Positions 1-8,800 of a DNA stretch of 37,225 nucleotides are shown piece by piece. Origin of the DNA: a bacterium (GTDB lineage Bacteria > Calditrichota > Calditrichia > RBG-13-44-9); NCBI GenBank assembly GCA_020350205.1, contig CP070707.1, forward strand, positions 2,319,862 through 2,357,086, given 5' to 3'. The position numbers were made by a program, and so were the translations under genes. Numbering within the stretch: position 1 is the stretch's first letter; each line of letters opens with the position of its first letter. Under the pieces are notes generated by a model that made no database searches, was not told where the DNA came from, and saw only the letters and a program-made list of their open reading frames with translations.

Positions 1-1
1 A

Positions 2-925
2 ACCTGGACTCTGAAACCCAAACCATTTTCAGAATATCTGCAACTCACAGGCACAGTTGCAGCACGAAATCGAGTATACATCATTGCGGAAGAAGCCGGA
101 ACCCTGCGGAGAATCGTAAAAGATAAAGGGAGTATTGTACAGGCAGGAGATACATTGGCTATCATTGAAAATAAAATTATTGAAGCCAGTTATGATGAGG
201 CCAAAGCAGCACTAAATCAGGCTGAGTTGGATTATGGTAGCAAAAAAGTGCTTTATGATAAACGGGCCATTTCAGAAAATGAATACCTGGTGGCAAAATA
301 TGGCCTGGAACGTGCCCGGGCAGCATATGAACTGAATAAAGCCCGCCATTCCAAGCTGACCGTTACGGCTCCCTTGAATGGTTATGTCAATGACCGAATG
401 TATGATCTAGGTGCATATACGATGCCGAATACACCGATTTTTGATTTCATCGATAATGCTTACATGAAAATCTCTGCCGGCATTGCAGAACGCTTTATGA
501 ATGATATTAAAATGGGTACACCGGTCATGATTTCCTTTGATGCATTCCCGAATCTGGAAATGGAAAGTGAAGTCTCGTTCATTAATAAAAGCATCAATCC
601 GAGCAGCCGGACATTCCAGATTGAGTTAAAAATACCCAATCCGGAGCGAAAGCTTGCACCGGAAATGATTGCCAATTTAAAGGTTTTGAGACGTTCTTAT
701 ACGGATCAAATTGTCATACCGCTGGACGCAGTGATTGAATCAGAAACCGGACGTTATGTTTTTGTGGTTTCGGACGATGGCAAGGCGTTAAGAACCCCCC
801 TGAACTTTCTGGCGATTTATCAGGACAGTGTCCTGGTGGATGGATTAAACCCCAATCAGCAATTGGTTATTTCCGGACAGCAGGAATTAACCGAAGGGGA
901 TTTACTAATAATTGAAAAAAATTAG
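2..925 (+). CDS. RND efflux membrane-fusion (periplasmic adaptor) protein, 5' end outside window
   Basis: The reading frame is open from base 2 to a TAG at 923-925, so the gene starts upstream of the window. The TTG at 155 lies mid-domain and is not the true start. The visible part has the HlyD/AcrA order: a half-lipoyl beta segment (TVAARNRVYIIAEEAG, then IVQAGDTLAIIEN), an alpha-hairpin rich in Ala, Glu and Lys, the second lipoyl half (LTVTAPLNGYV), then beta-barrel and membrane-proximal domains ending in VISGQQELTEGDLLIIE. Adaptors of this family link an inner-membrane RND pump to an outer-membrane TolC-like channel. The pump gene follows after 48 bp, which supports one operon. The signal peptide or lipobox and any TolC gene would lie upstream. 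The adaptor role is well supported; the substrate cannot be told. Confidence 0.9.
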   Translation, partial: TWTLKPKPFSEYLQLTGTVAARNRVYIIAEEAGTLRRIVKDKGSIVQAGDTLAIIENKIIEASYDEAKAALNQAELDYGSKKVLYDKRAISENEYLVAKYGLERARAAYELNKARHSKLTVTAPLNGYVNDRMYDLGAYTMPNTPIFDFIDNAYMKISAGIAERFMNDIKMGTPVMISFDAFPNLEMESEVSFINKSINPSSRTFQIELKIPNPERKLAPEMIANLKVLRRSYTDQIVIPLDAVIESETGRYVFVVSDDGKALRTPLNFLAIYQDSVLVDGLNPNQQLVISGQQELTEGDLLIIEKN

Positions 926-973
926 ATGGCATAGATACTTAGACGGTTTACCAAAGATATTTAAGAGGAAAAT

Positions 974-3900
974 ATGAAATTTATTAACTGGTTCCTTAAA
1001 CATAAAATAAGTGTGTTTGTGCTTCTCTTTATCGTCATTCTCGCCGGTTTCATTTCTTATGCTAATCTGGCAGTAGAATCTTTTCCTCAGATTAAACAAC
1101 CGGTAGTAATCGTTGCCGTTCCATATCTCGGTGTTGCACCTGGTGATATGGAAACACTGGTAGCACAACCCATTGAGAATAAGTTAAAAGAAATCACCAA
1201 GATCAAGAAAATGATTTCGACCAGTAATGAGGGTTCGACGACCCTGACGGTTGAATTTGAAACCGATATGGATATCGATGAAGCGGTTCGGAAGGTTCGG
1301 GAAAAAGTTGATCAGGCAAAACCAGATCTACCCAATGATATTGAAGAGCCAATTATTCAGGAAATTAATTTTGAAAATATTCCAATCATGCTGGTCAGTA
1401 TTGTAGGTGAACAGTCACTGGTACGTCTAAAGAAAATTGCAGAAGATCTTCAGGACAAATTCGAGCAGATAACAGGGGTACTGGATGTTAATATCTCCGG
1501 AGGACTGGAGCGGGAAGTAAAAGTTAATATAAACCCGAGTCGGTTAAAATACTATAATATAGGGGTAAATGACATCATCAGTGCGATTCGATTGGAGAAC
1601 ATGACCATACCGGGCGGATCTGTTGAGAGCGGAAACCTGAAATACACAGTACGAATCCCGGGAGAGTTTGATAATATCGGAGAAATTAAACAGGTTGTGG
1701 TCAAAACTATCGACGGGTATCCCGTGTATGTGAATGATCTGGCTGACGTTGAATTTGGATATGAGGACCAGACGAGTTACTCCCGGTTAGATAAGGAAGC
1801 AAGCGTTACACTTTCGATACAAAAACGCAGCGGAGAGAATATCATTCGGATTGCTGATGAAGTTAAAGCAATTCTAACCTCCTACGAACCTAAATTTCCA
1901 GCGAAAACGAACTATGTGATTCTGGCAGATCAATCAAAAGAAATTCGCTCCATGGTAAATGACCTGGAAAACAATATTATTGCCGGACTGTTGTTAGTCA
2001 TAGCCGTGCTTTACTTCTTTATGGGGGCTCGTAACGGTCTGCTGGTTGGTATCGCCATACCTTTGTCCATGCTGATATCATTCATTGTGATCAGTATGTT
2101 AGGTTACACTCTTAATATGATTGTACTGTTTAGCCTGATACTGGCTCTGGGGATGCTGGTGGATAATGCCATCGTGATCGTGGAAAATATTTACCGGCAT
2201 CACGAGGAAGGCAAATCCCTCATGAAAGCTGCTCGTGAAGCCAGTTCCGAGGTCGCTCTGGCGGTTTTGACCTCCACTTTAACCACCTTGTTCGCCTTTA
2301 GTCCGCTCATTTTCTGGCCCGGAATTGTCGGTGAATTTATGAGTTATCTTCCCATCACGCTGATAATTACATTGAGTTCGTCTCTTTTCGTAGCTTTCAT
2401 TTTTAATCCGGCACTTTCCTCCTCTTTTATGAAACTGGATGCGAAAATGAAAGAACTTCCCGGTGACCGGTTACTCAATCGGCTCATAGGACAGTATGAA
2501 AAAACCCTAACCTGGGCTCTGAAAAATCGCTGGAAAACTATGGGATTGACAGCGACTGCATTCTTGATCATGTTAATACTGTTCGGTATTTTTAATCATG
2601 GTGTTGAATTTTTCCCGGATCTGGAACCAACCCAGGCTTGGATTAAAGTTGAAGCACCTATCGGAACCCGCCTGGAAACCTCCGATGGAATTGTTCGTGA
2701 AATTGAAGAGCGGATTAAGGATACACCCGACATGGAACATTTTGTAACCGAGGTGGGCAATGTTTCTGATGTGTTTAGTTTTGGACTTGAAGGTGGAACA
2801 CCCCATAAATCCCAGGTGACCATTGATTTTCTTGAAAAACATGAACGAGAACAAAACTCTTTCCGGACCCTGGATGAGGTTAAACATAAGGTAGAGGGAA
2901 TCCCGGGCGCACGGATTGACGTAACTAAACCCCAGGAAGGCCCCCCAACAGGCAGTGCCGTAGAAATCCAGATTAAAGGGGAGGATTTTAAAATTCTGGA
3001 AAATATTTCGTCTAATATCCAGAGAAAGATAAAGGATGTTGAGGGATTGACGGAGTTGCGGGATAACTTTGAACAGGGAAAACCAGAACTGCGCATTCGA
3101 ATTGATCGTGAAAAGGCTGCTTTACTGGGTTTGAATACCAGTCACATTGCAAGTACCATTCGAACTGCAATTAATGGGACCGAAGCGTCCAAGTATCGGC
3201 TGGGACAAGATGAATATGATATTACCGTAAGATTCAGCGAAAGTTTTAGACAGAGCTATACTGACCTACTCAATTTGACAGTCTTTCATGAGGGCCAGCA
3301 TATTCCACTGGCCAATTTTGCGATTATTGACTTTTCATCAGGCCTCAGTAATATTAACCATGTCGATGGAGATCGGGTCGTTACAATTACCGCCGATGCA
3401 TTTGGTCGCAGTTCGGCGGAAGTGCTGGCAGATGTTAAAGATCGCTTGCGAGATTATCAGCTGCCCGCTGAATATACCATGTCATTTGCCGGTCAGGATA
3501 CCGAACAACAGGCAGCTTCCGAATTTCTGAGCAGAGCATTTATGATCGCGCTGCTGCTTATTTTCTTTGTACTGGTTACGCAATTCAATTCAGTAAGCCT
3601 GCCCTTCGTTATTATGGTATCCGTCTTTCTATCTTTCTTCGGGGTATTTTTTGGTCTGTTGATTACCTTTAAACCGTTTGGTATCATCATGACTGGTATC
3701 GGAATCATCTCACTGGCAGGTGTGGTAGTGAATAACGCCATAGTATTGATCGATTTTATCCAGCAAATGCGGAAACGTGGGGTTGAGAAAGTCGATGCTA
3801 TCATACAGGGGGGTAAAATGCGCTTGCGACCGGTTATCCTGACCGCTATCACAACAATTTTAGGACTTATTCCGCTTACCACCGGAATAAATATCGATTT

Positions 3901-4132
3901 TATCGGATTGTTTAAGGGTGATTTTACAAAGTTTATTCAATTCGGAGCTGAAAGTTCTCAGTGGTGGAGCAATATGGGAGTCGCTGTCATCTTCGGTTTA
4001 TTTTTCTCTACCTCCTTTACCCTGGTCATTGTCCCGGTTCTGTATGACATGCTGAGTGATCTGGAGACAGCGGTATTGAGAAAACTAGGACAATTTGAAG
4101 ATGAACCAGAACAGGCTGTGGAGAGAACCTGA
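974..4132 (+). CDS. AcrB-like RND family multidrug efflux transporter permease
   Basis: The product has 1052 residues, the usual length for an RND pump. A good Shine-Dalgarno (AGAGG, about 963-967) precedes the ATG. One membrane helix at about residues 10-30, a helix bundle at about 335-540 and a second at about 870-1040 flank two large periplasmic loops, as in AcrB. It should exchange protons for export of small hydrophobic molecules as an inner-membrane trimer with the adaptor encoded just upstream. The TM4 motif is LVDNAIVIVEN (D397, N398), where AcrB has two Asp. The TM10 motif is VVVNNAIVLID (N920, N921), where AcrB has its relay Lys940. This variant also occurs in other RND branches, so the relay probably differs from AcrB but the gene looks intact. 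No outer-membrane factor gene follows it. Confidence 0.93.
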   Translation: MKFINWFLKHKISVFVLLFIVILAGFISYANLAVESFPQIKQPVVIVAVPYLGVAPGDMETLVAQPIENKLKEITKIKKMISTSNEGSTTLTVEFETDMDIDEAVRKVREKVDQAKPDLPNDIEEPIIQEINFENIPIMLVSIVGEQSLVRLKKIAEDLQDKFEQITGVLDVNISGGLEREVKVNINPSRLKYYNIGVNDIISAIRLENMTIPGGSVESGNLKYTVRIPGEFDNIGEIKQVVVKTIDGYPVYVNDLADVEFGYEDQTSYSRLDKEASVTLSIQKRSGENIIRIADEVKAILTSYEPKFPAKTNYVILADQSKEIRSMVNDLENNIIAGLLLVIAVLYFFMGARNGLLVGIAIPLSMLISFIVISMLGYTLNMIVLFSLILALGMLVDNAIVIVENIYRHHEEGKSLMKAAREASSEVALAVLTSTLTTLFAFSPLIFWPGIVGEFMSYLPITLIITLSSSLFVAFIFNPALSSSFMKLDAKMKELPGDRLLNRLIGQYEKTLTWALKNRWKTMGLTATAFLIMLILFGIFNHGVEFFPDLEPTQAWIKVEAPIGTRLETSDGIVREIEERIKDTPDMEHFVTEVGNVSDVFSFGLEGGTPHKSQVTIDFLEKHEREQNSFRTLDEVKHKVEGIPGARIDVTKPQEGPPTGSAVEIQIKGEDFKILENISSNIQRKIKDVEGLTELRDNFEQGKPELRIRIDREKAALLGLNTSHIASTIRTAINGTEASKYRLGQDEYDITVRFSESFRQSYTDLLNLTVFHEGQHIPLANFAIIDFSSGLSNINHVDGDRVVTITADAFGRSSAEVLADVKDRLRDYQLPAEYTMSFAGQDTEQQAASEFLSRAFMIALLLIFFVLVTQFNSVSLPFVIMVSVFLSFFGVFFGLLITFKPFGIIMTGIGIISLAGVVVNNAIVLIDFIQQMRKRGVEKVDAIIQGGKMRLRPVILTAITTILGLIPLTTGINIDFIGLFKGDFTKFIQFGAESSQWWSNMGVAVIFGLFFSTSFTLVIVPVLYDMLSDLETAVLRKLGQFEDEPEQAVERT

Positions 4133-4214
4133 AGATGAGTAAATTTATAATACCCAGGCATCGCTTCCCTTATTCCTGCGCGGATATTTAATACAAATTG
4201 AACCTCAGATATGG

Positions 4215-4242
4215 TTGAATGGCAAAGACAGGCACTTATATT
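4215..4242 (+). promoter_or_regulatory. Candidate sigma-70-like promoter upstream of the AlkD gene
   Basis: TTGAAT at 4215-4220 and TATATT at 4237-4242 are separated by 16 bp. They lie in the 140-bp gap after the pump gene and would place a transcript start near 4249, shortly before the AlkD-like reading frame. This suggests separate transcription of that gene. The DNA is AT-rich, so a chance match is possible. Confidence 0.4.
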
Positions 4243-4308
4243 TAGAAGTATGAATAAACATAAATTCTTCAAGTCTTGAAAGAATATGAAATATTGGACA
4301 AACGAGGC

Positions 4309-5013
4309 ATGAAAAATAGGCCGCCCTCACCATCAATAGAGCAGGTACTGGATCTGTTAAGGGCAGAAGCCCGTCCGGAGAATTTGGAGGGAATGGCCCG
4401 TTTTGGAATGACCATTAATAACCGCCTGGGTGTATCCGTGCCGATTATGAGGAAAATAGCCAGACAGACTAAAAAAAACCATCCTTTAGCACTGGAATTA
4501 TGGGAAACAGGTATAGCTGAGGCAAGGATCGTTGCGGCACTCATAGCCGAACCCCATCAAATAACCGAATCCCAGATGGAAACCTGGGTTAAAGATTTTG
4601 ATTCCTGGGATGTCTGTGACCAGGTTTGCATGAATCTTTTTGATAAAGTCCCCCTGGCCTGGAAAAAAGTGTTAGACTGGTCTAAGCGGGAAGAAGAGTT
4701 TGTCAGACGGGCAGCTTTTACACTCATTGCCTGCCTGGCCTGGCATGATAAAGAAGCCCCTGATGAAAAATTCAGAAAACTGCTCCCGGTCATTGAAGGG
4801 GCTTCCACAGATCCAAGAAATTTTGTAAAAAAATCCGTAAACTGGGCGTTACGACATATCGGAAAGCGTAACCTGACGCTCAATAAAGATGCACTGAAAA
4901 CTGCCTACAATATCCGGAATATTGATTCAAAAACCTCCCGCTGGATTGCTTCCGATGCCATCCGTGAACTGGAGAGCCCGGCAGTACAGAAACGATTAAG
5001 GGAGAAAAAATAG
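4309..5013 (+). CDS. alkD: AlkD-type DNA alkylation repair glycosylase (HEAT-like repeat)
   Basis: The protein is all-helical and matches the DNA alkylation repair family that excises N3- and N7-alkylpurines. AlkD-family landmarks are visible from the ATG at 4309: EGMARFGM near the start, SWDVCD with W100 and D104 (the Trp/Asp pair four residues apart, like W109/D113 of Bacillus AlkD), and SVNWALRHIGKRN with W179 (like W187). The family removes positively charged lesions without base flipping. The start is uncertain. An in-frame TTG at 4276 would add 11 residues and has no clear ribosome site; the ATG at 4309 has GAGG only one base away. The ATG is chosen because family similarity starts after it. 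The gene converges on the symporter gene 40 bp away. It is probably monocistronic. Confidence 0.88.
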   Translation: MKNRPPSPSIEQVLDLLRAEARPENLEGMARFGMTINNRLGVSVPIMRKIARQTKKNHPLALELWETGIAEARIVAALIAEPHQITESQMETWVKDFDSWDVCDQVCMNLFDKVPLAWKKVLDWSKREEEFVRRAAFTLIACLAWHDKEAPDEKFRKLLPVIEGASTDPRNFVKKSVNWALRHIGKRNLTLNKDALKTAYNIRNIDSKTSRWIASDAIRELESPAVQKRLREKK

Positions 5014-5053
5014 CTACCATAAATCACAATATAAATAGTCAATAGTCTCATTT

Positions 5054-6424
5054 TTAATTCTTTTTACCATACAGTTGGTTATCGCTAAAGTAGTTTCGGG
5101 TTTCCCTGACGATGACCGGTGAAAGAGTTAATAAGGCAATCAGGTTAGGCAAGGCCATTAAGCCATTGAAGACATCTGCCAGAGCCCATACCAGATTTAG
5201 TTTTAACAGGGCACCTATCCCCACAAAAAGGACAAAGACCAGTCGATACGGTTGAACCGCTTTTTCACCCATGAGATATTCTACCGATTTCTCTCCATAA
5301 TAACTCCAACCCAGCATGGTGGAATAAGCAAATAAGATCAGACCAATTGCCACGATACTGTTACCCCAGTTTCCCGGTAGTCCTTTGGAAAACGCAATAG
5401 ATGTTAATTCTGCACCTGTTTTGCCGATATCCCAGGAGTTGGTCAGGATTAGAACCAGCCCTGTCATGGTGCACACGATAATTGTATCAATAAAAGTCTG
5501 GGTCATGGATACCAGGGCCTGTGTAACCGGGTGCTTGGTCTGGGCAGCTGCAGCGGCAATGGGTGCGCTTCCCAATCCCGATTCATTTGAAAATACCCCC
5601 CGGGCTACTCCCATGCGAATGGTCAACATGACCCCGGCACCTAAAAAACCCCCGGTAGCAGCAGTTGGGGTAAAGGCATATTTAATGATTAATCCGATGG
5701 CAGCAGGGATCAGATTTGCTTTCATTATAATAATTACCAGTGCTCCCCCCATATAAATAACAATCATGACAGGTACCAGAAAAGCTGTTACCCGGCCGAT
5801 GCTCTTTATTCCACCGAGAATCACCAGCCCGGTTGCTACCATCAGGATCAAACCTGTTACATAGACGGGGATATGAAATGTGGCCTGCACTGCATCAGCC
5901 ACGGAATTCGATTGCACCATATTTCCAATACCGAAAGCAGCTATAGCCGCAAAGATAGCAAATACCGTTCCCAGCCATTTCAGGCCCATCCCTCTGGAGA
6001 TATAATACATCGGTCCACCACTCATGGTATTATATTTGTCCCTGACCCGATACTTCACCGCTAGTACGGCTTCGGCATATTTAGTGGCCATGCCCACCAG
6101 TCCCGTGATCCACATCCAGAAAAGGGCACCCGGACCTCCGGCTGCAATCGCTGTGGCAACGCCGGCGATATTACCCGTTCCAACAGTTGCAGATAGCGCC
6201 GTCATGAGCGCTTGAAAATGGGTAATATCCCCCGGCTCATCTCCCTCTTCCTTTCTTTTAATCAGGGCCAGATACAGGGCATGCCATAAATACCTGAACT
6301 GCAATCCACGAAGCGCAAGAGTCAACCACAATCCGGTTCCCACCAATAACACCATCAGAGGGTAACCCCAAATGAGATTTCCGGCAAACACGAAAAAAGA
6401 TTCCAGATGTTTTAAAATATTCAT
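5054..6424 (-). CDS. AGCS family sodium:alanine/glycine symporter
   Basis: This 456-residue polytopic inner-membrane protein has about ten or eleven hydrophobic helices. It carries the alanine/glycine:cation symporter (AgcS/AlsT) signatures: [15 protein letters not shown] at residues 79-93, [10 protein letters not shown] just after, SGGPMYYI, and [17 protein letters not shown] in the middle. The family takes up small neutral amino acids with Na+. The start is preceded by AGGTAGGG. A 100-bp gap separates it from yqeB upstream, so it may have its own promoter, although I could not find a convincing one. The exact amino acid carried is not deducible. Confidence 0.93.
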   Translation of the reverse strand: MNILKHLESFFVFAGNLIWGYPLMVLLVGTGLWLTLALRGLQFRYLWHALYLALIKRKEEGDEPGDITHFQALMTALSATVGTGNIAGVATAIAAGGPGALFWMWITGLVGMATKYAEAVLAVKYRVRDKYNTMSGGPMYYISRGMGLKWLGTVFAIFAAIAAFGIGNMVQSNSVADAVQATFHIPVYVTGLILMVATGLVILGGIKSIGRVTAFLVPVMIVIYMGGALVIIIMKANLIPAAIGLIIKYAFTPTAATGGFLGAGVMLTIRMGVARGVFSNESGLGSAPIAAAAAQTKHPVTQALVSMTQTFIDTIIVCTMTGLVLILTNSWDIGKTGAELTSIAFSKGLPGNWGNSIVAIGLILFAYSTMLGWSYYGEKSVEYLMGEKAVQPYRLVFVLFVGIGALLKLNLVWALADVFNGLMALPNLIALLTLSPVIVRETRNYFSDNQLYGKKN

Positions 6425-6524
6425 ATCCCTACCTGTTAAAAATGCTGGTGATTAAGTTAGTTTCAATCTGAATTGTAGATGTGACTTAAACGGGGTTATA
6501 TGACATTAAAAAAGTATCCATTTC

Positions 6525-7358
6525 TTAGCTGAAATAATAAAGAATTTCTTTCAAGACACTCCCGGCCACCGCAATCTGTTTAAAATCAAAGTATCGATAT
6601 CCCTGATGGGGCATTCCCTCATAGACCAGCGCCATGGGTTGTTTGGAGAATAAAATACGTCCGCTGTGAAGCAAACCCCAGATTTGACCCGCATAAGGTG
6701 ATCTGATTTCAATCCCTGTGATTAAACCGATGGGCTCCCCGACGGAAACCGGATCTCCGATATTCTTGAGGCTGGTAAAAATTCCTTCCAGGGGCGCATG
6801 AATTTGCTGAAAGGGCTGCTTAAAAAGATGAAAATCAAATTCAGCGTTTTGCAGGGGTTCATCCGGAATAATCTGCCCCACATGATAATTTGAACGAGTT
6901 TCAATTAACAATTGGCACTCAGTGTTAGATTCATAAAATGGATACAGACCCATAACCAAGCCGGCACTATGGTCAGAAAATGAGATGGTCTTTTCTTCCT
7001 GTGCAGCAACGATAACAGCCGGATTTAAAAGCCCCAAAAAATCTGGAAAATCTTTCTTAAAAAACACCGGTACGGTTCTATCATTCAGCAAATATCTGAT
7101 CGCCTTTTCCCAGGATTTAGAGAGAGATTCTTCCTGATATTCGGACAATCGGGATTCATCGATCAAGGACGCCTGAATCTGCTCAATTTTTTTCTTGCCG
7201 GTTGCAATAATATCAGAAAAGCACAGATTATGACGGAGCTCGGCTTCGAGGGGATCTATAACTAAAATAACATCTATCCCTGCTCGTGCCAGAAAGACTG
7301 TGATAGCGGAGCCGAACAAACCGCCGCCAATAACCAGCACTGACCGACTCTTATTCAT
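6525..7358 (-). CDS. yqeB: YqeB-like (EF2563 family) selenium-dependent molybdenum hydroxylase accessory protein
   Basis: The 277-residue protein starts with a Rossmann-type glycine loop (GGGLFGSA at residues 11-18). It continues with the family pattern of an Arg/His-rich stretch followed by a beta strand (RHNLCFSDII). A C-terminal lipoyl-like, gly-rich half follows: APLEGIFTSLKNIGDPVSVGE, cut here to its core GIFTSLKNIGDPVSVGEP, then IRSPYAGQIWGLL. This resembles the YqeB/EF2563 family, found next to selenium-dependent molybdenum hydroxylases. It is encoded just downstream of a YqeC-like protein, with an ATGA 4-bp overlap, the usual partner order. No molybdenum hydroxylase, selD or molybdopterin gene lies in the window. 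The family's biochemical role is not firmly known. The family call is from remembered patterns, not a search. Confidence 0.68.
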   Translation of the reverse strand: MNKSRSVLVIGGGLFGSAITVFLARAGIDVILVIDPLEAELRHNLCFSDIIATGKKKIEQIQASLIDESRLSEYQEESLSKSWEKAIRYLLNDRTVPVFFKKDFPDFLGLLNPAVIVAAQEEKTISFSDHSAGLVMGLYPFYESNTECQLLIETRSNYHVGQIIPDEPLQNAEFDFHLFKQPFQQIHAPLEGIFTSLKNIGDPVSVGEPIGLITGIEIRSPYAGQIWGLLHSGRILFSKQPMALVYEGMPHQGYRYFDFKQIAVAGSVLKEILYYFS

Positions 7359-8113
7359 TTATGTGGAATCCTTTTGAGACTGTTATCTTTCAGGTTGGAC
7401 TGGTAAATTTTCTGTATTTTTTTCGATAACAGATCCCGGGCCAGATTAATAGACCGGTTTTCCAGCAACAGGTTGTTAATATCGGTAAATACTAAAGAGG
7501 TCGGCCACTTCTGCTGGAATAATCGGTATGCCCCGTTCTCCGCACTCGTCAGGTAATTGAAGATGAAATCCTGGGAAAAGAGATTATCGCTTTTAAATTG
7601 AGGAAAATGCTCGACAATCTCCAATGCATTTCCCATTTTTGAATGATCTAAAGGCTGATCGATGAGGTCAAGCTGGAAACAGTAAATCAGCTGATCCAGC
7701 AGGTTCAATTTGCAGATTTTAGTGATATCTTTGTTGCTCAAAAGACTATATTTTTTTTCACTTCCCAACAATAACAATAGATAGTCCTGGGAATGTTCGG
7801 ACTTAAGTTTACGAATTCCGTTCAGGGTTAATCCGCGAACAAAGTGATCCTGAATCTCGGTTCCAACATAGACGATCGGATTAGTCTTTATTCCCTTTTT
7901 GATATCAGACAGCAGGGTTTTTTCATCCTTGTGATAGATAATTTTACCGGAAGGTGGAAGAATATCCTTTTCAATATTTGTTATTATAACTTTCTGACCC
8001 GCATGTGCGAGTTCACTCGCTACTTGATTTAACAAAAAATTTCTGCCCTTGCCACCAATAAAACCGATAACCCGGGTCTGCTTATTTTCAATAATCTGGT
8101 CTATAATCGCCAT
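7355..8113 (-). CDS. yqeC: Divergent YqeC-like accessory protein with degenerate nucleotide-binding motifs
   Basis: The protein has 252 residues. Its N-terminus (RVIGFIGGKGRNFLLNQVA, residues 14-32) aligns by pattern with the YqeC P-loop (GAGGKTT), but the Lys-Thr-Thr is replaced by Lys-Gly-Arg. The following strand, KVIITNIEKDILPP, matches the family's VTTTTKI..PP. Near residue 209, FTDINN stands where the family has an NKxD-like strand. Both nucleotide-contact motifs therefore look eroded, yet the frame is intact and overlaps yqeB by 4 bp. YqeC proteins are predicted GTPase-like factors for maturing selenium-dependent molybdenum hydroxylases. Here the protein may be a non-catalytic descendant. 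Taken alone it could be called hypothetical; the neighbouring YqeB is the main support. Confidence 0.55.
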   Translation of the reverse strand: MAIIDQIIENKQTRVIGFIGGKGRNFLLNQVASELAHAGQKVIITNIEKDILPPSGKIIYHKDEKTLLSDIKKGIKTNPIVYVGTEIQDHFVRGLTLNGIRKLKSEHSQDYLLLLLGSEKKYSLLSNKDITKICKLNLLDQLIYCFQLDLIDQPLDHSKMGNALEIVEHFPQFKSDNLFSQDFIFNYLTSAENGAYRLFQQKWPTSLVFTDINNLLLENRSINLARDLLSKKIQKIYQSNLKDNSLKRIPHK

Positions 8114-8127
8114 AACACTAGCTCAAC

Positions 8128-8544
8128 TCATTCAGGCACAATTTTGAAGCCCATTTTACTGTAGGCATGATTAGTGGTCATAATAAATCGGATATTACGC
8201 CGATTCATGAGTACGACATTGGCAAGGTCAAATAACGACAAAGAAATATCCGGAAATTTTTTAAAAAGTCTCAGTGCATCTTTTTGAGTTCGACGACCAA
8301 TCCACAAGTACCGAAGATGAGTCCCTAACCAGGCTTCCTCCAGTATTTCTGAGTATTTTATTGCCTGAACTGAATCTCTATTTATTTTAATTTTCGAAAT
8401 AACGTTACCTACAATAATGTTCGTCGTATAAAAACTATGACCGGCATCCAGATGATACTTAAATTGTTCTTTCATGCCGGCATGATTTGGGTTCTGTTTG
8501 TCAGATAAAATCAACCAGGCAATTTCATCCATAAATATTTTCAT
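8128..8544 (-). CDS. PIN-domain protein (VapC-like toxin), catalytic acids partly lost
   Basis: The 138-residue protein has PIN-domain layout: a first strand ending in D6 (KIFMDE), TTNIIVGNVIS at 40-50, a helix with D106 (SLSLFDLANVVLM), and a last strand IMTTNH at 121-126. Active VapC RNases use four acids. Here the second (usually Glu, in TTNxxxxE) is N47 and the fourth (usually Asp, in TTDxxF) is N125. D6 and D106 remain. Ribonuclease activity is therefore doubtful, or other residues compensate. It follows an AbrB-type antitoxin gene by 10 bp and has a perfect Shine-Dalgarno (AGGAGG). It is followed 14 bp later by yqeC. PIN fold is fairly sure; toxin activity is not. Confidence 0.75.
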   Translation of the reverse strand: MKIFMDEIAWLILSDKQNPNHAGMKEQFKYHLDAGHSFYTTNIIVGNVISKIKINRDSVQAIKYSEILEEAWLGTHLRYLWIGRRTQKDALRLFKKFPDISLSLFDLANVVLMNRRNIRFIMTTNHAYSKMGFKIVPE

Positions 8545-8550
8545 GCCCGA

Positions 8551-8557
8551 CCTCCTA
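8551..8557 (-). promoter_or_regulatory. Toxin ribosome-binding site overlapping antitoxin stop codon
   Basis: On the minus strand the sequence reads TAGGAGG. TAG is the antitoxin stop and AGGAGG is a consensus Shine-Dalgarno 6 bases before the PIN-gene ATG. Antitoxin-translating ribosomes finish on the toxin initiation site, so translational coupling is likely. The coupling is inferred; the overlap is directly visible. Confidence 0.75.
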
Positions 8558-8749
8558 ACCGTCTGAGAATTTTATGATTTTGTAAAGCGGATTTTCACTG
8601 ATCAGGATCTCAAGACGTTTAGATTTTACTTTTCTTAAGGTAATTTCTACCTTGTCACCGGGTTTGACATCCAGCTTATCTCGCACTTCCGGTGGGATAT
8701 CCACCGAATTATCGGATTTTAATTCTGTCATAAATGTGGTTATTTTCAT
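8555..8749 (-). CDS. AbrB/MazE-type (VapB-like) antitoxin
   Basis: This is a 64-residue looped-hinge helix protein. The swapped-hairpin AbrB pattern is clear: a Thr/Lys-rich first strand, then VDIPPEVRDKLDVKPGDKVE (residues 16-35), where the family normally has a V.IP..VR..L.I..GD.V. It should dimerise, bind DNA at its own promoter and, through its C-terminal tail (residues 48-64), hold the PIN protein encoded directly downstream. The gap to the epimerase gene before it is 51 bp, enough for a small promoter, but I saw no clear operator. Its own ribosome site is weaker than that of the toxin. Confidence 0.85.
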   Translation of the reverse strand: MKITTFMTELKSDNSVDIPPEVRDKLDVKPGDKVEITLRKVKSKRLEILISENPLYKIIKFSDG

Positions 8750-8800
8750 ACCAAACCTGTTTTATAGGAAAAGTAAGAACTTCCCATACCATTTCCAATA

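Noticed and set aside
155-925. TTG at 155 as the start of the membrane-fusion protein
   Set aside because: The same frame is open back to base 2 and encodes the first half of the lipoyl domain, so the gene begins before the window.
4135-4191. Short ATG reading frame (18 codons) right after the RND pump
   Set aside because: No ribosome site, no recognisable sequence and very short; likely chance.
5385-6215. Plus-strand open frames inside the symporter gene
   Set aside because: They are antisense to a clear AGCS membrane protein and have no family resemblance or ribosome site.
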